A stretch of 64,000 bases of DNA, from assembly GCF_003086775.1 (NCBI RefSeq), contig NZ_CP026001.1:1948407-2012406 (forward strand). The letters run 5' to 3'. Position 1 is the stretch's first letter. Every line of letters begins with the position of its first letter. The notes under the pieces were generated by a model. It was not told where the DNA came from, did not search any database, and was given only the letters and a program-made list of their open reading frames with translations. Shown here one piece after another: positions 25,308-34,324 of this stretch. The DNA is from Stenotrophomonas sp. ZAC14D1_NAIMI4_1 (GTDB lineage Bacteria; Pseudomonadota; Gammaproteobacteria; Xanthomonadales; Xanthomonadaceae). The position numbers were made by a program, and so were the translations under genes.

Positions 25308-26159
25308 ATGAAATTCCCGTTCGCGTCCGTTGTCCTCGCCGGTGCGCTCAGCGCCTCCCCCCTGCTGGCCCTGGCCGCACCGCCGCCGGCGGTGCTGCAG
25401 GTCGGCCAGCTGCGCATCGGCGAGGGCAGCCCCCGCACCATCGTGCCGATCACCGGTGCCACGGCTGACGTTGCCCTCCAGCAGGCTGCCGCCATCGCTG
25501 CCAGCAAGGCCACCGACATCGCCGAGTGGCGCATCGACTACCTGGACATCGCCACCGATGGCAAGGCGCTGGTCGCGCTGGGGAAGCGCATCCAGGCGAC
25601 GCTGGGCGGCAAGCCGGTCATCGTCACCTTCCGCACCAAGGCCGAAGGCGGCGCCAAGCCGATCAGCGATGCCGACTACGGCGCGCTCTACGCCACGCTG
25701 CTGCGTGGCGGCGTCGCCCAGTTGATCGACGTGGAGATGTTCCGCGACCCGAAGGTGGTGCAGGCGCTGGTGGCGCAGGCGCACAAGGCGGGGGTGAAGG
25801 TGGTGATGTCCAACCATGACTTCCACGCCACGCCGCCGCGCGAAGAGATCGTCGCGCGGCTGCTGAAGCAGCAGGAACTGGGCGCGGACGTGCTGAAGAT
25901 CGCCGTGATGCCGCGCGATGCCGGTGATGTACTGGCCCTGCTCGATGCCACCTGGCAGGTGCGCCAGCAGAGCGACAAGCCGCTGCTGACGATGTCGATG
26001 GGCGGCACCGGCGTGGTGTCCCGGCTCGCGGGCGAAACCTTCGGCCAGGCCCTGACCTTCGGCATGATCGGCACCCCGTCGGCGCCAGGCCAGGTCGAGG
26101 TCGATCGCCTGCAGGACGTCCTGCAGGTCATCCATGCATCCAGCCAGGCCGGTCGCTGA
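25308..26159 (+). CDS. quiB: Periplasmic type I 3-dehydroquinate dehydratase QuiB
   Basis: A 283-residue class I dehydroquinase with an N-terminal signal peptide (MKFPFASVVLAGALSASPLL, cleavage near ALAA), unlike biosynthetic AroD. Catalytic residues are complete and keep the AroD spacing: Glu73, Arg75, Asp77 (EWRID), His170 (SNHDFHATP) and the Schiff-base Lys197 (LKIAVMP), 27 residues after the histidine as in His143/Lys170. It would dehydrate 3-dehydroquinate to 3-dehydroshikimate in the periplasm, between QuiA and QuiC. An in-frame ATG at 25272 overlaps the porin stop and would add 12 residues; 25308 gives a cleaner signal peptide. Confidence 0.9.
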   Translation: MKFPFASVVLAGALSASPLLALAAPPPAVLQVGQLRIGEGSPRTIVPITGATADVALQQAAAIAASKATDIAEWRIDYLDIATDGKALVALGKRIQATLGGKPVIVTFRTKAEGGAKPISDADYGALYATLLRGGVAQLIDVEMFRDPKVVQALVAQAHKAGVKVVMSNHDFHATPPREEIVARLLKQQELGADVLKIAVMPRDAGDVLALLDATWQVRQQSDKPLLTMSMGGTGVVSRLAGETFGQALTFGMIGTPSAPGQVEVDRLQDVLQVIHASSQAGR

Positions 26160-26212
26160 GACCTTCCCCGCCGGACGTTCCATCGCATCACGCTGTTGCA
26201 GGAAACCGCACC

Positions 26213-27532
26213 ATGAGCCACGCCTCCGCCGCCGCACCCTCGCTTGTCCTGGAACGGATGAGCCCCTTCCAGTGGACCGCCATCGCCATCTGCGTGCTGT
26301 TGAACATGCTCGATGGCTTCGATGTGATGGTCATGGCCTTCACCGCACCGCACGTATCGGCGGACTGGGAACTGTCGGGCAAGGTGCTGGGGCTGATGCT
26401 CAGTGCCGGCCTGGTCGGCATGGCGCTGGGTTCGTTCCTGCTGGCGCCATTGGCGGATCGCTGGGGCCGGCGGCCGATGATCGTCTGCTGCCTGCTGATC
26501 CTGACCAGCGGCATGGCGCTGTCGGCGCTGGCTGCCAACGCCTGGCAGCTGGGCGCGCTGCGCGTCTATACCGGCATCGGCATCGGCGGCATGCTGGCCG
26601 GTGTCGGCGTGATCACCGCCGAGTACGCCAACGCCAAGTGGCGCAGCACGGCGGTCGCGCTGCAGGCCACCGGTTATCCGATTGGCGCCACCGCTGGCGG
26701 CCTGCTGGCGGCGTGGATGCTGGAGCACTGGTCCTGGCACAGCGTGTTCCTGATCGGTGCGGGTGCCTCGCTGCTGTGCATTCCGCTGGTGCTGAAGTGC
26801 CTGCCGGAATCGCTGGATTTCCTGGTCGCGCGTCGCCCGGCCAACGCGCTGCCGCGGCTTAACGCACTGCTGTCGCGCATGCGCATGCCGGAACTGCAGG
26901 CACTGCCACCGGCGCCGGTGCGTGATGGCCAGCGCCAGGGCTATGCGGCGCTGTTCGTGGGCGACCTGCGCCGCGTCGCGCTGCTGATCGCGCTGGCCTT
27001 CTTCCTGCACATGTTCGCCTTCTACTTCGTGCTGAGCTGGACACCGAAACTGCTGGTCTCGGCCGGTGTCTCGGCGCAGCAGGGCATCACCGGTGGCGTG
27101 CTGCTGAACCTGGGCGGCATCGTCGGCGGCAGCCTGTTCGGCTGGCTGGCCTCGCGCTGGTCGCTGTCGAAGCTGACTGCCGGTGCGTTGCTGCTGGCGA
27201 TGGTCTCGATGCTGGGCTTTGCCGCCTTCAATACGCAGCTGGGCGTGGCGTTCCCGTTGGCCTTCGTGATCGGCGCGGCGTTGTTCGCGGCGATGGCTGG
27301 CCTGTATGCGGCAGCGCCGGTGGTGTTCGCCGCCGAAGTGCGTACGACCGGCCTGGGCTGGGCCATCGGCATCGGCCGCGTCGGCGCGATCCTCTCGCCG
27401 CTCACCGTGGGTGTGCTGGTGGATGGCCACTGGCAACCCTCGGCGCTGTACGTGCTGTGCGCACTGCCGCTGCTGCTGGCGGCCTGGGCATGCCTGGGCC
27501 TGCGCGTCGGCGTGGGCCAGAACCGGCGTTGA
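26213..27532 (+). CDS. pcaK: MFS aromatic acid:H+ symporter, probable protocatechuate importer PcaK
   Basis: A 439-residue, 12-helix major facilitator of the AAHS family. The first helix carries MLDGFDVMVMAFTAP, corresponding to the DGFD motif needed for transport in PcaK. The loop 2-3 motif reads GSFLLAPLADRWGRRP. It is the last gene of the quiC-quiX-quiB run and lies just upstream of the pca genes. It would import protocatechuate made in the periplasm for ring cleavage inside. It could also take 4-hydroxybenzoate or shikimate. Confidence 0.85.
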   Translation: MSHASAAAPSLVLERMSPFQWTAIAICVLLNMLDGFDVMVMAFTAPHVSADWELSGKVLGLMLSAGLVGMALGSFLLAPLADRWGRRPMIVCCLLILTSGMALSALAANAWQLGALRVYTGIGIGGMLAGVGVITAEYANAKWRSTAVALQATGYPIGATAGGLLAAWMLEHWSWHSVFLIGAGASLLCIPLVLKCLPESLDFLVARRPANALPRLNALLSRMRMPELQALPPAPVRDGQRQGYAALFVGDLRRVALLIALAFFLHMFAFYFVLSWTPKLLVSAGVSAQQGITGGVLLNLGGIVGGSLFGWLASRWSLSKLTAGALLLAMVSMLGFAAFNTQLGVAFPLAFVIGAALFAAMAGLYAAAPVVFAAEVRTTGLGWAIGIGRVGAILSPLTVGVLVDGHWQPSALYVLCALPLLLAAWACLGLRVGVGQNRR

Positions 27533-27559
27533 ACCGATGTCCGGAGCCCGTCACTCAAT

Positions 27560-27595
27560 GTGCGATTATCGAATCAACTGGCCGAATATCGCATT
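27560..27595. promoter_or_regulatory. PcaR/PcaU-type operator pair upstream of pcaI
   Basis: The reverse complement of 27560-27574 is ATTCGATAATCGCAC, one mismatch from the recalled PcaR consensus GTTCGATAATCGCAC. A second, weaker site with CGAATATCGCAT lies at 27584-27595. The pair sits 110-144 nt upstream of pcaI. Confidence 0.75.
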
Positions 27596-27703
27596 GACCG
27601 GACGGGGCGCCGTGGCGACCATGTCCGGGTCGTGTTTTCCCTTCGCAGTGGCCCTGCAGCGTGGCGGCGGTGACCGCCGGCAGGCAGGGCAAGGAGCAAT
27701 GCA

Positions 27704-28384
27704 GTGATCGACAAGACCGTGGCCAGCGTGGAAGCAGCGGTGGCCGATATCCATGATGGTGCCACCGTGATGATCGGCGGCTTTGGTACCGCCGGCATGC
27801 CTGACGAGCTGATCGACGCGCTCATCGCACAGGGCGCGCGCGAACTGACCATCATCAACAACAACGCCGGCAACGGCGATACCGGCCTGGCTGCGCTGAT
27901 CAAGCACAAGCGCGTGCGCCGCATCGTCTGCTCGTTCCCGCGCCAGGCCGATTCGCAGCACTTCGATGCTGCTTACCGCGCTGGCGAGATCGAACTGGAG
28001 CTGGTGCCACAGGGCAACCTGGCCGCGCGCATCCACGCGGCCGGCTCCGGCCTGGGCGCGATCTTCACCCCGACCGGCTACGGCACCGAGCTGGCCCAGG
28101 GCAAGGAAACGCGCGAGATCGACGGCCGCCACTACGTGCTCGAATACCCGCTGCATGCCGACTTCGCGCTGATCAAGGCCGACCGCGGCGACCGCTGGGG
28201 CAACCTGGTGTATCGCAAAACCGCGCGCAACTTCGGCCCGCTGATGGCCATGGCCGCACGCTGCGCCATCGTGCAGGTGCGTGAGGTGGTGGCGCTGGGC
28301 GAACTGGACCCGGAGGCCGTGGTGACCCCGGGCATCTTCGTACAACGCGTAGTGCCGGTGGCCGCTGAAGGAGTGCAGGCATGA
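27704..28384 (+). CDS. pcaI: 3-oxoadipate CoA-transferase subunit A PcaI
   Basis: A 226-residue alpha subunit of the family I CoA transferase that activates 3-oxoadipate with CoA from succinyl-CoA. It shows the family I alpha features VMIGGFGTAGMPDELIDAL and TIINNNAGNGDTGLAALI. The start is GTG at 27704, preceded by AAGGAG at ideal spacing. Its stop overlaps the pcaJ start (ATGA). It heads the run pcaI-J-F-H-G-B-D-C and has its own upstream operator region. Confidence 0.95.
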   Translation: MIDKTVASVEAAVADIHDGATVMIGGFGTAGMPDELIDALIAQGARELTIINNNAGNGDTGLAALIKHKRVRRIVCSFPRQADSQHFDAAYRAGEIELELVPQGNLAARIHAAGSGLGAIFTPTGYGTELAQGKETREIDGRHYVLEYPLHADFALIKADRGDRWGNLVYRKTARNFGPLMAMAARCAIVQVREVVALGELDPEAVVTPGIFVQRVVPVAAEGVQA

Positions 28385-29028
28385 ACAAGCTCAGCCGCGA
28401 ACAGATGGCCGCGCGCGTGGCGCGCGACATTCCCGAAGGGGCTTACGTCAACCTGGGCATCGGCCTGCCGACCACGGTGGCCAACTTCCTGCCGGCCGAC
28501 AAGGAGATCTTCCTGCAGTCGGAAAACGGCCTGCTGGGCATGGGCCCGGCGCCGGCCCCCGGCCAGGAAGATCCGGACCTGATCAACGCCGGCAAGCAGC
28601 CGGTCACGCTGCTGACCGGCGGCTGCTATTTCCACCATGCCGATTCGTTCGCGATGATGCGTGGCGGCCACCTCGACATCTGCGTGCTCGGTGCGTTCCA
28701 GGTGTCGGCACACGGCGACCTGGCCAACTGGAGCACGGGCGCTGCCGACGCGATCCCCGCCGTGGGCGGTGCGATGGATCTGGCCATCGGTGCCAAGCAG
28801 GTCTTCGTGATGATGGACCTGTTCACCAAGAAGGGCGAAAGCAAGCTGGTGGCCGAGTGCAGCTACCCACTTACCGGTCTGCGCTGCGTGTCGCGCGTGT
28901 ATACCGATGTGGCGGTGTTCGACCTCGGCGCCGACGGTGCGACCGTGCTGGAAATGGTCGAGGGAATGGACATCGAACAACTGCGTGAACTGACCGGCCT
29001 GCCGCTGGCACTGGCCGAGGGAGCCTGA
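28381..29028 (+). CDS. pcaJ: 3-oxoadipate CoA-transferase subunit B PcaJ
   Basis: A 215-residue beta subunit. The catalytic glutamate, which forms the glutamyl-CoA intermediate, is in [10 protein letters not shown]. The oxyanion-side segment [18 protein letters not shown] is conserved. It overlaps pcaI by four bases and ends one base before pcaF, so the three are tightly coupled. Length and motifs are normal. Confidence 0.96.
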   Translation: MNKLSREQMAARVARDIPEGAYVNLGIGLPTTVANFLPADKEIFLQSENGLLGMGPAPAPGQEDPDLINAGKQPVTLLTGGCYFHHADSFAMMRGGHLDICVLGAFQVSAHGDLANWSTGAADAIPAVGGAMDLAIGAKQVFVMMDLFTKKGESKLVAECSYPLTGLRCVSRVYTDVAVFDLGADGATVLEMVEGMDIEQLRELTGLPLALAEGA

Positions 29029-29029
29029 G

Positions 29030-30244
29030 ATGAGCCTGCACGAGACCTACATCGTCGATGGCATCCGCACCCCGATCGGCCGCTACGGCGGCGCGCTGTC
29101 CGGCGTGCGCGCCGATGACCTCGGCGCGATCCCGCTGAAGGCACTGCTGGCGCGCCACCCGCAGCTGGACCCGGCGCGGGTCGAGGATGTCTACCTGGGC
29201 TGTGCCAACCAGGCCGGTGAGGACAACCGCAACGTCGCCCGCATGAGCCTGCTGCTGGCCGGCCTGCCGCTGACGGTGCCGGGCAGCACGATCAACCGCC
29301 TGTGTGGTTCGGGACTGGATGCGATCGGTACCGTGGCCCGCGGCATTGCGGCGGGCGAGCTGGGCCTGGCCATCGCCGGCGGCGTCGAATCGATGTCGCG
29401 CGCGCCGTTCGTGATGGGCAAGGCGACCTCGCCGTTCGCCCGCGACCAGCAGATCGAAGACACCACCATGGGCTGGCGCTTCATCAACCCGCGCCTGCGT
29501 GAACTGCACGGCGTGGAGGCGATGGGGCAGACCGCCGAGAACGTGGCCGAGCGCTACGGCATCAGCCGCGAGGACCAGGATGCGTTCGCCCTGCGCAGCC
29601 AGCAGCGCACGGCTGCTGCGCAGGCGCGTGGTTTCTTCGACGGCGAAATCGTCGCGGTGGACGTGCCGGGCCGCAAGCGCGGCGAGACCGTGACCGTCGA
29701 CCGTGATGAACACCCGCGCGGCGATACCACCGCCGAGGCGCTGGCCAGGCTGAAGCCGCTGTTCCGCCAGCCGGGCACGGTCACCGCCGGCAATGCCTCG
29801 GGCATCAACGATGGCGCCGCCGCGCTGCTGCTCGCGTCGGGCGCGCAGGTGAAGGCGCTGGGCCTGGCCCCGCGCGCGCGCATTCTTGGCTTCGCCAGCG
29901 CCGGCGTTGAGCCGGCCATCATGGGCATGGGCCCGGTGCCGGCGAGCCAGAAGCTGATGGCACGGCTGGGCCTGTCGATCACCGATTTCGATGCCATCGA
30001 ACTGAACGAAGCCTTCGCCTCGCAGGGCCTGGCCTGCATGCGCCAGCTCGGCCTGGCCGATGATGCCGCGCACGTGAACCCCAACGGCGGTGCCATCGCC
30101 CTGGGCCATCCCCTGGGCATGAGCGGTGCGCGGCTGGCGTTGACCCTGCTGCGCCAGCTGGAAGCCAACGGTGGCCGCCGTGGCCTGGCCACGATGTGCA
30201 TCGGCGTGGGGCAGGGCGTGGCGCTGGCCATCGAGCGCGTGTAA
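29030..30244 (+). CDS. pcaF: 3-oxoadipyl-CoA thiolase PcaF
   Basis: A 404-residue thiolase that splits 3-oxoadipyl-CoA into succinyl-CoA and acetyl-CoA, the last step of the pathway. The nucleophile is Cys92 in [12 protein letters not shown]. The C-terminal motifs [19 protein letters not shown] and TMCIGVGQG carry the catalytic histidine and second cysteine. It is co-directional with pcaIJ and followed by pcaH after 69 nt. FadA-like and PhaA-like thiolases share these motifs, so the assignment to PcaF leans on context. Confidence 0.94.
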   Translation: MSLHETYIVDGIRTPIGRYGGALSGVRADDLGAIPLKALLARHPQLDPARVEDVYLGCANQAGEDNRNVARMSLLLAGLPLTVPGSTINRLCGSGLDAIGTVARGIAAGELGLAIAGGVESMSRAPFVMGKATSPFARDQQIEDTTMGWRFINPRLRELHGVEAMGQTAENVAERYGISREDQDAFALRSQQRTAAAQARGFFDGEIVAVDVPGRKRGETVTVDRDEHPRGDTTAEALARLKPLFRQPGTVTAGNASGINDGAAALLLASGAQVKALGLAPRARILGFASAGVEPAIMGMGPVPASQKLMARLGLSITDFDAIELNEAFASQGLACMRQLGLADDAAHVNPNGGAIALGHPLGMSGARLALTLLRQLEANGGRRGLATMCIGVGQGVALAIERV

Positions 30245-30313
30245 GCCTTCCCCCGCATCCATGATCTGCAAGACAGCCGCGGCCTTCGGGCCGCTCGCCA
30301 ACAGGAGTACGCC

Positions 30314-31024
30314 ATGAGCGATCCCACCGAACTGCGCGGCTACCGCAAGCCGTACCCCGGCAGCCAGCCGCCGCGCATCCATCTGCCGTATGCCTCCACC
30401 GCGCTGCGTGGCCCGGGTACCGACCCGATCGCCATCCCGGTGACGCTCTCGGAAGTGACCGGCCCGAGCATCAACCGCATCACCCTGGGCGAGCATGCCG
30501 CCGACCTGACCGCCGGTTTCCCCGGCCAGCCGCAGGGCGAGCGCATCATCGTCAGCGGCCGCGTGCTGGACGAGAACGGCCGCCCGGTGCGCAACACCGT
30601 GGTCGAGGTCTGGCAGTGCAACGCCGCCGGCCGCTACCTGCACAAGGGCGACCAGCACGACGCACCGCTGGACCCCAACTTCAAGGGCACCGGCCAGGTG
30701 CTGACCGACAGCGAAGGCCGCTACCGGTTCACCACCATCAAGCCCGGCGCATACCCGTGGCGCAACCACTACAACGCCTGGCGCCCGGCACACATCCATT
30801 TCTCGCTGCATGGTGATGGCATCGGCCAGCGCCTGGTCACGCAGATGTATTTCCCCAACGACCCGCTGCTGGCGTTCGATCCCATCTACAACTGCGTGGA
30901 TGACGCCAAGGCGCGCGAGCGCATGGTGTCCTCGTTCGACTGGGAAAACACCGCCAACGAATTCGCGCTCGGCTACCGCTTCGACATCGTGCTGCGCGGT
31001 CGCAAGATGACCGTCTGGGAGTAA
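30314..31024 (+). CDS. pcaH: Protocatechuate 3,4-dioxygenase beta subunit PcaH
   Basis: A 236-residue iron-bearing subunit of the intradiol dioxygenase that opens protocatechuate to 3-carboxy-cis,cis-muconate. The four Fe(III) ligands fall exactly at the classical positions: Tyr108 (GRYLHKGDQ), Tyr147 (AYPWRNHY), His160 and His162 (PAHIHFS). The C-terminal DWENTANEFALGYRFDIV is typical. pcaG follows after four bases, giving the usual heterodimer pair. Confidence 0.97.
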   Translation: MSDPTELRGYRKPYPGSQPPRIHLPYASTALRGPGTDPIAIPVTLSEVTGPSINRITLGEHAADLTAGFPGQPQGERIIVSGRVLDENGRPVRNTVVEVWQCNAAGRYLHKGDQHDAPLDPNFKGTGQVLTDSEGRYRFTTIKPGAYPWRNHYNAWRPAHIHFSLHGDGIGQRLVTQMYFPNDPLLAFDPIYNCVDDAKARERMVSSFDWENTANEFALGYRFDIVLRGRKMTVWE

Positions 31025-31028
31025 GACC

Positions 31029-31592
31029 ATGAGTTTCCAATCCACTCCGTGGCAGACCGTAGGCCCGTACTACCGCCTGGGCCTGGAACCGCTGTACCGC
31101 ACCGAAATCGCCCCGGCCACCGCGCAGGGTGAACGCGTGGAGGTGCAGGGCCAGGTGTTCGATGGCAACGGCGTACCGGTATCCGATGCCGTGCTGGAAA
31201 TCTGGCAGGCCGACGCGCAGGGCATCTACGCCCACGGCGAAGACCCGCGTCGCGGCGACCACGACCCGGCCTTCGACGGCTGGGGCCGCGTGCCTACCGA
31301 CGACCAGGGCCGCTTCGCCTTCACCACCGTCAAGCCGGGTCGCGTGCCCGGCCTGCGTGGCGAGCCGCAGGCACCGCACCTGGTAGTGCTGGTGTTCATG
31401 CGCGGCCTGCTGCAGGCCACCCGTGGCCGCATCTATTTCAGTGACGAGGCCAGCAATGGCGAGGACGGCATCCTCGCGCTGGTGCCGGCCGAACGCCGCC
31501 ACACCCTGGTCGCGCAGGCGCAGGGCAAGGGCCTGTACCACTGGGACGTGCGCATGCAGGGCCCGGATGAAACGGTGTTCTTCGCCTACTGA
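31029..31592 (+). CDS. pcaG: Protocatechuate 3,4-dioxygenase alpha subunit PcaG
   Basis: A 187-residue non-iron partner of PcaH with the same intradiol dioxygenase fold. The start QSTPWQTVGPYYRLGL and the central VLEIWQADAQGIYAHGED are characteristic of alpha subunits, and the iron ligands are absent as expected. It ends in MQGPDETVFFAY. It lies directly behind pcaH; a 90-nt gap separates it from pcaB. Confidence 0.96.
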   Translation: MSFQSTPWQTVGPYYRLGLEPLYRTEIAPATAQGERVEVQGQVFDGNGVPVSDAVLEIWQADAQGIYAHGEDPRRGDHDPAFDGWGRVPTDDQGRFAFTTVKPGRVPGLRGEPQAPHLVVLVFMRGLLQATRGRIYFSDEASNGEDGILALVPAERRHTLVAQAQGKGLYHWDVRMQGPDETVFFAY

Positions 31593-31682
31593 CGCCGGCG
31601 CGCCCGCCGCGCCTTCCGGCCACTCCACGCCCGCGTGCAGCGCGCGCGGGTAAGCTGTGGCCACCCAGGATGGACTGCACCG

Positions 31683-33026
31683 ATGAGCCACTCCCCAACG
31701 CTGCTGGGCGGTCTGTTCGGCGACCCCGCCGTCGACGCCGTGTTCAGTGATGAAGCACGCCTGCAGGCGATGCTGGATGTCGAACGCGCCCTGGCGCGCG
31801 CGCAGGTGCAGTGCGGGGTGATCCCCGCCGCTGTGCTGGCGCCGATTGAAGCGGCCTGCAGCGCCGACCTGTACGCCGTACCCGCGCTGTCGGCCGCTAC
31901 GGCACTTGCCGGCAACCCGGCCATTCCGCTGGTCAAGGCGCTAACCGCGCAGGTCAAGGCGAACGATGCCGACGCCGCGCGCTGGGTGCACTGGGGCGCC
32001 ACCAGCCAGGACATCATCGATACCGGCGCAGTGCTGCAGCTGCGCGCGGCGGTCAGCCACGTGCGGGCGCGCCTGCAGGTGCTGTGCACGGCGCTGGCGC
32101 GGCTGGCCGAGGCCGAGCGCGGCACCGGCCTGCCGGGGCGCACGCTGCTGCAGCAGGCGGTGCCGGTGACCTTCGGGTTGAAAGCGGCCGGTTGGCTGGA
32201 TGCACTGCAGCGCAGCCAGCGGCGCCTTGATGCGCTGGCCGACGACACCCTGGTGCTGCAGTTCGGCGGTGCCGCCGGTACGCTGGCCTCGCTGCAGACG
32301 CGCGGGCTGGACGTGGCCGAAGCCCTCGCAGCCGGGCTGCAGTTGCCGCTGCCGGCGCTGCCCTGGCACACCGCGCGTGACCGCATCGCCGAGTTCGGCA
32401 GCGTGTTCGCGCTGCTGACCGGCAGCCTCGGCAAGATCGCCACCGACATCGTGCTGCTGATGCAGTCGGAAGTTGCTGAAGCCTTCGAGCCGGCGGGCGA
32501 GGGCAAGGGTGGTTCCTCGGCGATGCCGCACAAGCGCAACCCGGTTGGCTGCGTGGCGGCCATTGCCGCCGCAACGCGCGTGCCGGGCCTGCTGTCCACG
32601 TTGTTCAGCGCCCTGCCGCAGCCGCACGAGCGCGCGGCCGGGCAATGGCACGCCGAGTGGGACACCGTGCCGGAGATCGTGCGCCTGTGCGCCGGCAGCC
32701 TGGCCCAGGTGAGCGTGGTGGTGCAGGGTCTGCAGCTGGACCGCGGGCGCATGCGCCAGCACCTGGACAGCCATGGTGGCCTGCTCTATGCCGAGGCCGT
32801 AGCGGTCACCCTGGGCGAGCGCATCGGCAAGCCGGCCGCGCACGCGCTGGTGGAACACGCCGCCAAGCAGGCGCTGGCGCAGTCGCTGCATCTGCGCGAG
32901 GTGCTGGGGCAGACGCCGGAGGTCACCGCGCAGCTTTCCACCGCACAACTCGATGCCCTGTTCGCCGCCGACAGCTGGCGCGGCATGGCCGATACCTGGA
33001 TCGACCGCGTGCTCGCGCGCGGCTGA
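31683..33026 (+). CDS. pcaB: 3-carboxy-cis,cis-muconate cycloisomerase PcaB
   Basis: A 447-residue member of the fumarase/aspartase superfamily that lactonises 3-carboxymuconate to 4-carboxymuconolactone. The superfamily signature is clear as GGSSAMPHKRNPV, and HWGATSQDIIDTG carries the early catalytic region. Adenylosuccinate lyase shares these motifs, but the flanking pca genes settle the call. The start at 31683 gives MSHSPTLLGGLFGDP. Confidence 0.95.
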   Translation: MSHSPTLLGGLFGDPAVDAVFSDEARLQAMLDVERALARAQVQCGVIPAAVLAPIEAACSADLYAVPALSAATALAGNPAIPLVKALTAQVKANDADAARWVHWGATSQDIIDTGAVLQLRAAVSHVRARLQVLCTALARLAEAERGTGLPGRTLLQQAVPVTFGLKAAGWLDALQRSQRRLDALADDTLVLQFGGAAGTLASLQTRGLDVAEALAAGLQLPLPALPWHTARDRIAEFGSVFALLTGSLGKIATDIVLLMQSEVAEAFEPAGEGKGGSSAMPHKRNPVGCVAAIAAATRVPGLLSTLFSALPQPHERAAGQWHAEWDTVPEIVRLCAGSLAQVSVVVQGLQLDRGRMRQHLDSHGGLLYAEAVAVTLGERIGKPAAHALVEHAAKQALAQSLHLREVLGQTPEVTAQLSTAQLDALFAADSWRGMADTWIDRVLARG

Positions 33027-33049
33027 TCCCCACATTCGCTGGAGCACGC

Positions 33050-33835
33050 ATGCCCTTCCTCGACCTTCCGCAGCATCGCCTGCATTACCAGACCGAGGGC
33101 CGCGCCGATGGGCCGTGGCTGACCTTCTGCAATTCGCTCGGTACCGACCTGGGCATGTGGCAGCCGCAGGTGGATGCGCTGGCCACGCAGTACCGCATCC
33201 TGCGCTATGACCGCCGCGGCCATGGCCAGTCCAGTGCGCCGCCGGGGCTGTACACCGTGGCCGAGCTGGGCGCCGACGTGCTGGCGCTGTGGGATCACCT
33301 TGGCATTGAACGCAGCCATTTCTGCGGGCTGTCGATCGGTGGCCTGACCGGGCAGTGGCTGGGCGTGCATGCGGGCAACCGCCTGCGCACGCTCACCGTG
33401 GCTGCCACCGCAGCCAAGATCGGTACGCTGGACGGCTGGCAGGCGCGCATCGCCCAGGTCCTGCACGATGGCCTGCTGCCGCTGGTGGACGGCACCCGCG
33501 AGCGCTGGTTCACCGCCGCCTTCGCACAGACCCATGCCAGCCAGGTGGAGGACATCCTGCAGCGCTTCCTCGCCACCAGCGTGGCCGGCTATGCAGGTTG
33601 CTGCAACGCCGTGGGCATGGCCGATTTCCGTGATGTGCTGGGCCGCATCGGTGTGCCGCTGCTGGCCATTGCCGGTGACGACGATCCGGTCTGCGTGCCG
33701 GCCGAGCTGCAGGCCATCGCCGATGGCGTGGCCGTTGGCCACTTTGCCACGGTTCCCGGGCGGCACATCTGCAATCTGGAATCGCCGCAGGCGTTCACGG
33801 CCGCACTGGTCGCGCATCTCTCCGCGCAGCACTGA
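33050..33835 (+). CDS. pcaD: 3-oxoadipate enol-lactonase PcaD
   Basis: A 261-residue alpha/beta hydrolase that hydrolyses the enol-lactone to 3-oxoadipate. The nucleophile elbow is GLSIGGLTG. The acid is in AGDDDPVCVP and the histidine in VPGRHICNLE. It starts at 33050 after GGAG and lies 23 nt after pcaB and 22 nt before pcaC. In some bacteria PcaD and PcaC are fused; here they are separate. Confidence 0.95.
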   Translation: MPFLDLPQHRLHYQTEGRADGPWLTFCNSLGTDLGMWQPQVDALATQYRILRYDRRGHGQSSAPPGLYTVAELGADVLALWDHLGIERSHFCGLSIGGLTGQWLGVHAGNRLRTLTVAATAAKIGTLDGWQARIAQVLHDGLLPLVDGTRERWFTAAFAQTHASQVEDILQRFLATSVAGYAGCCNAVGMADFRDVLGRIGVPLLAIAGDDDPVCVPAELQAIADGVAVGHFATVPGRHICNLESPQAFTAALVAHLSAQH

Positions 33836-33857
33836 ATCACTCAACAGGGTTACGACG

Positions 33858-34244
33858 ATGGACGAACAGGAACGCTACGAAGCCGGCCTTGCGGTGCGCC
33901 GCCAGGTGCTGGGCGAGGCGCACGTTGACCGCTCGCTGCAGGCGCGCACCGAGTTCACGACTGAATTCCAGGATTTCATCACCCGCACGGCGTGGGGCAC
34001 GGTGTGGACGCGCGAGGGACTGCCGCGGCATACGCGCTCGCTGCTGACCATCGTGATGATGGTGGCGCTGGGCCACGATGAAGAGTTCAAGCTGCACATC
34101 CGTGCCGCCCGCAACAACGGCGTAACGCCGGAGGAGATCAAGGAGGTGCTGCTGCAGGCCGCGATCTATTGTGGCGTGCCGGCGGCCAACCACGCGTTCG
34201 CGCTGGCCAAGCCGATCCTGGAAGAGCAGGCGTCCGAGGGCTGA
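33858..34244 (+). CDS. pcaC: 4-carboxymuconolactone decarboxylase PcaC
   Basis: A 128-residue protein of the carboxymuconolactone decarboxylase (AhpD-like) fold. It shows LPRHTRSLLTIVMMVALGH and the helix EIKEVLLQAAIYCGVPAANH with the conserved histidine. It converts 4-carboxymuconolactone to 3-oxoadipate enol-lactone, the substrate of PcaD. It is the last gene of the pca run, and a pair of SMAG repeats follows 13 nt after the stop. Confidence 0.95.
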   Translation: MDEQERYEAGLAVRRQVLGEAHVDRSLQARTEFTTEFQDFITRTAWGTVWTREGLPRHTRSLLTIVMMVALGHDEEFKLHIRAARNNGVTPEEIKEVLLQAAIYCGVPAANHAFALAKPILEEQASEG

Positions 34245-34256
34245 CGCCGAACATCC

Positions 34257-34315
34257 GCCGGGCATGGCCCGGCGCTACCACGCCGCGGCCCCGGTAGCGC
34301 CGGGCCATGCCCGGC
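34257..34315. repeat. Inverted SMAG pair between pcaC and the regulator gene
   Basis: Units at 34257-34278 (ending CTAC) and 34294-34315 (starting GTAG) with GCCGGGC / GCCCGGC arms, in the gap between the convergent genes. Confidence 0.85.
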
Positions 34316-34324
34316 GGCTGTGCC

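Noticed and set aside
28871..31045. Minus-strand frame of 724 codons opposite pcaF-pcaH
   Set aside because: It runs across two identified genes and their gap, with composition typical of antisense translation.
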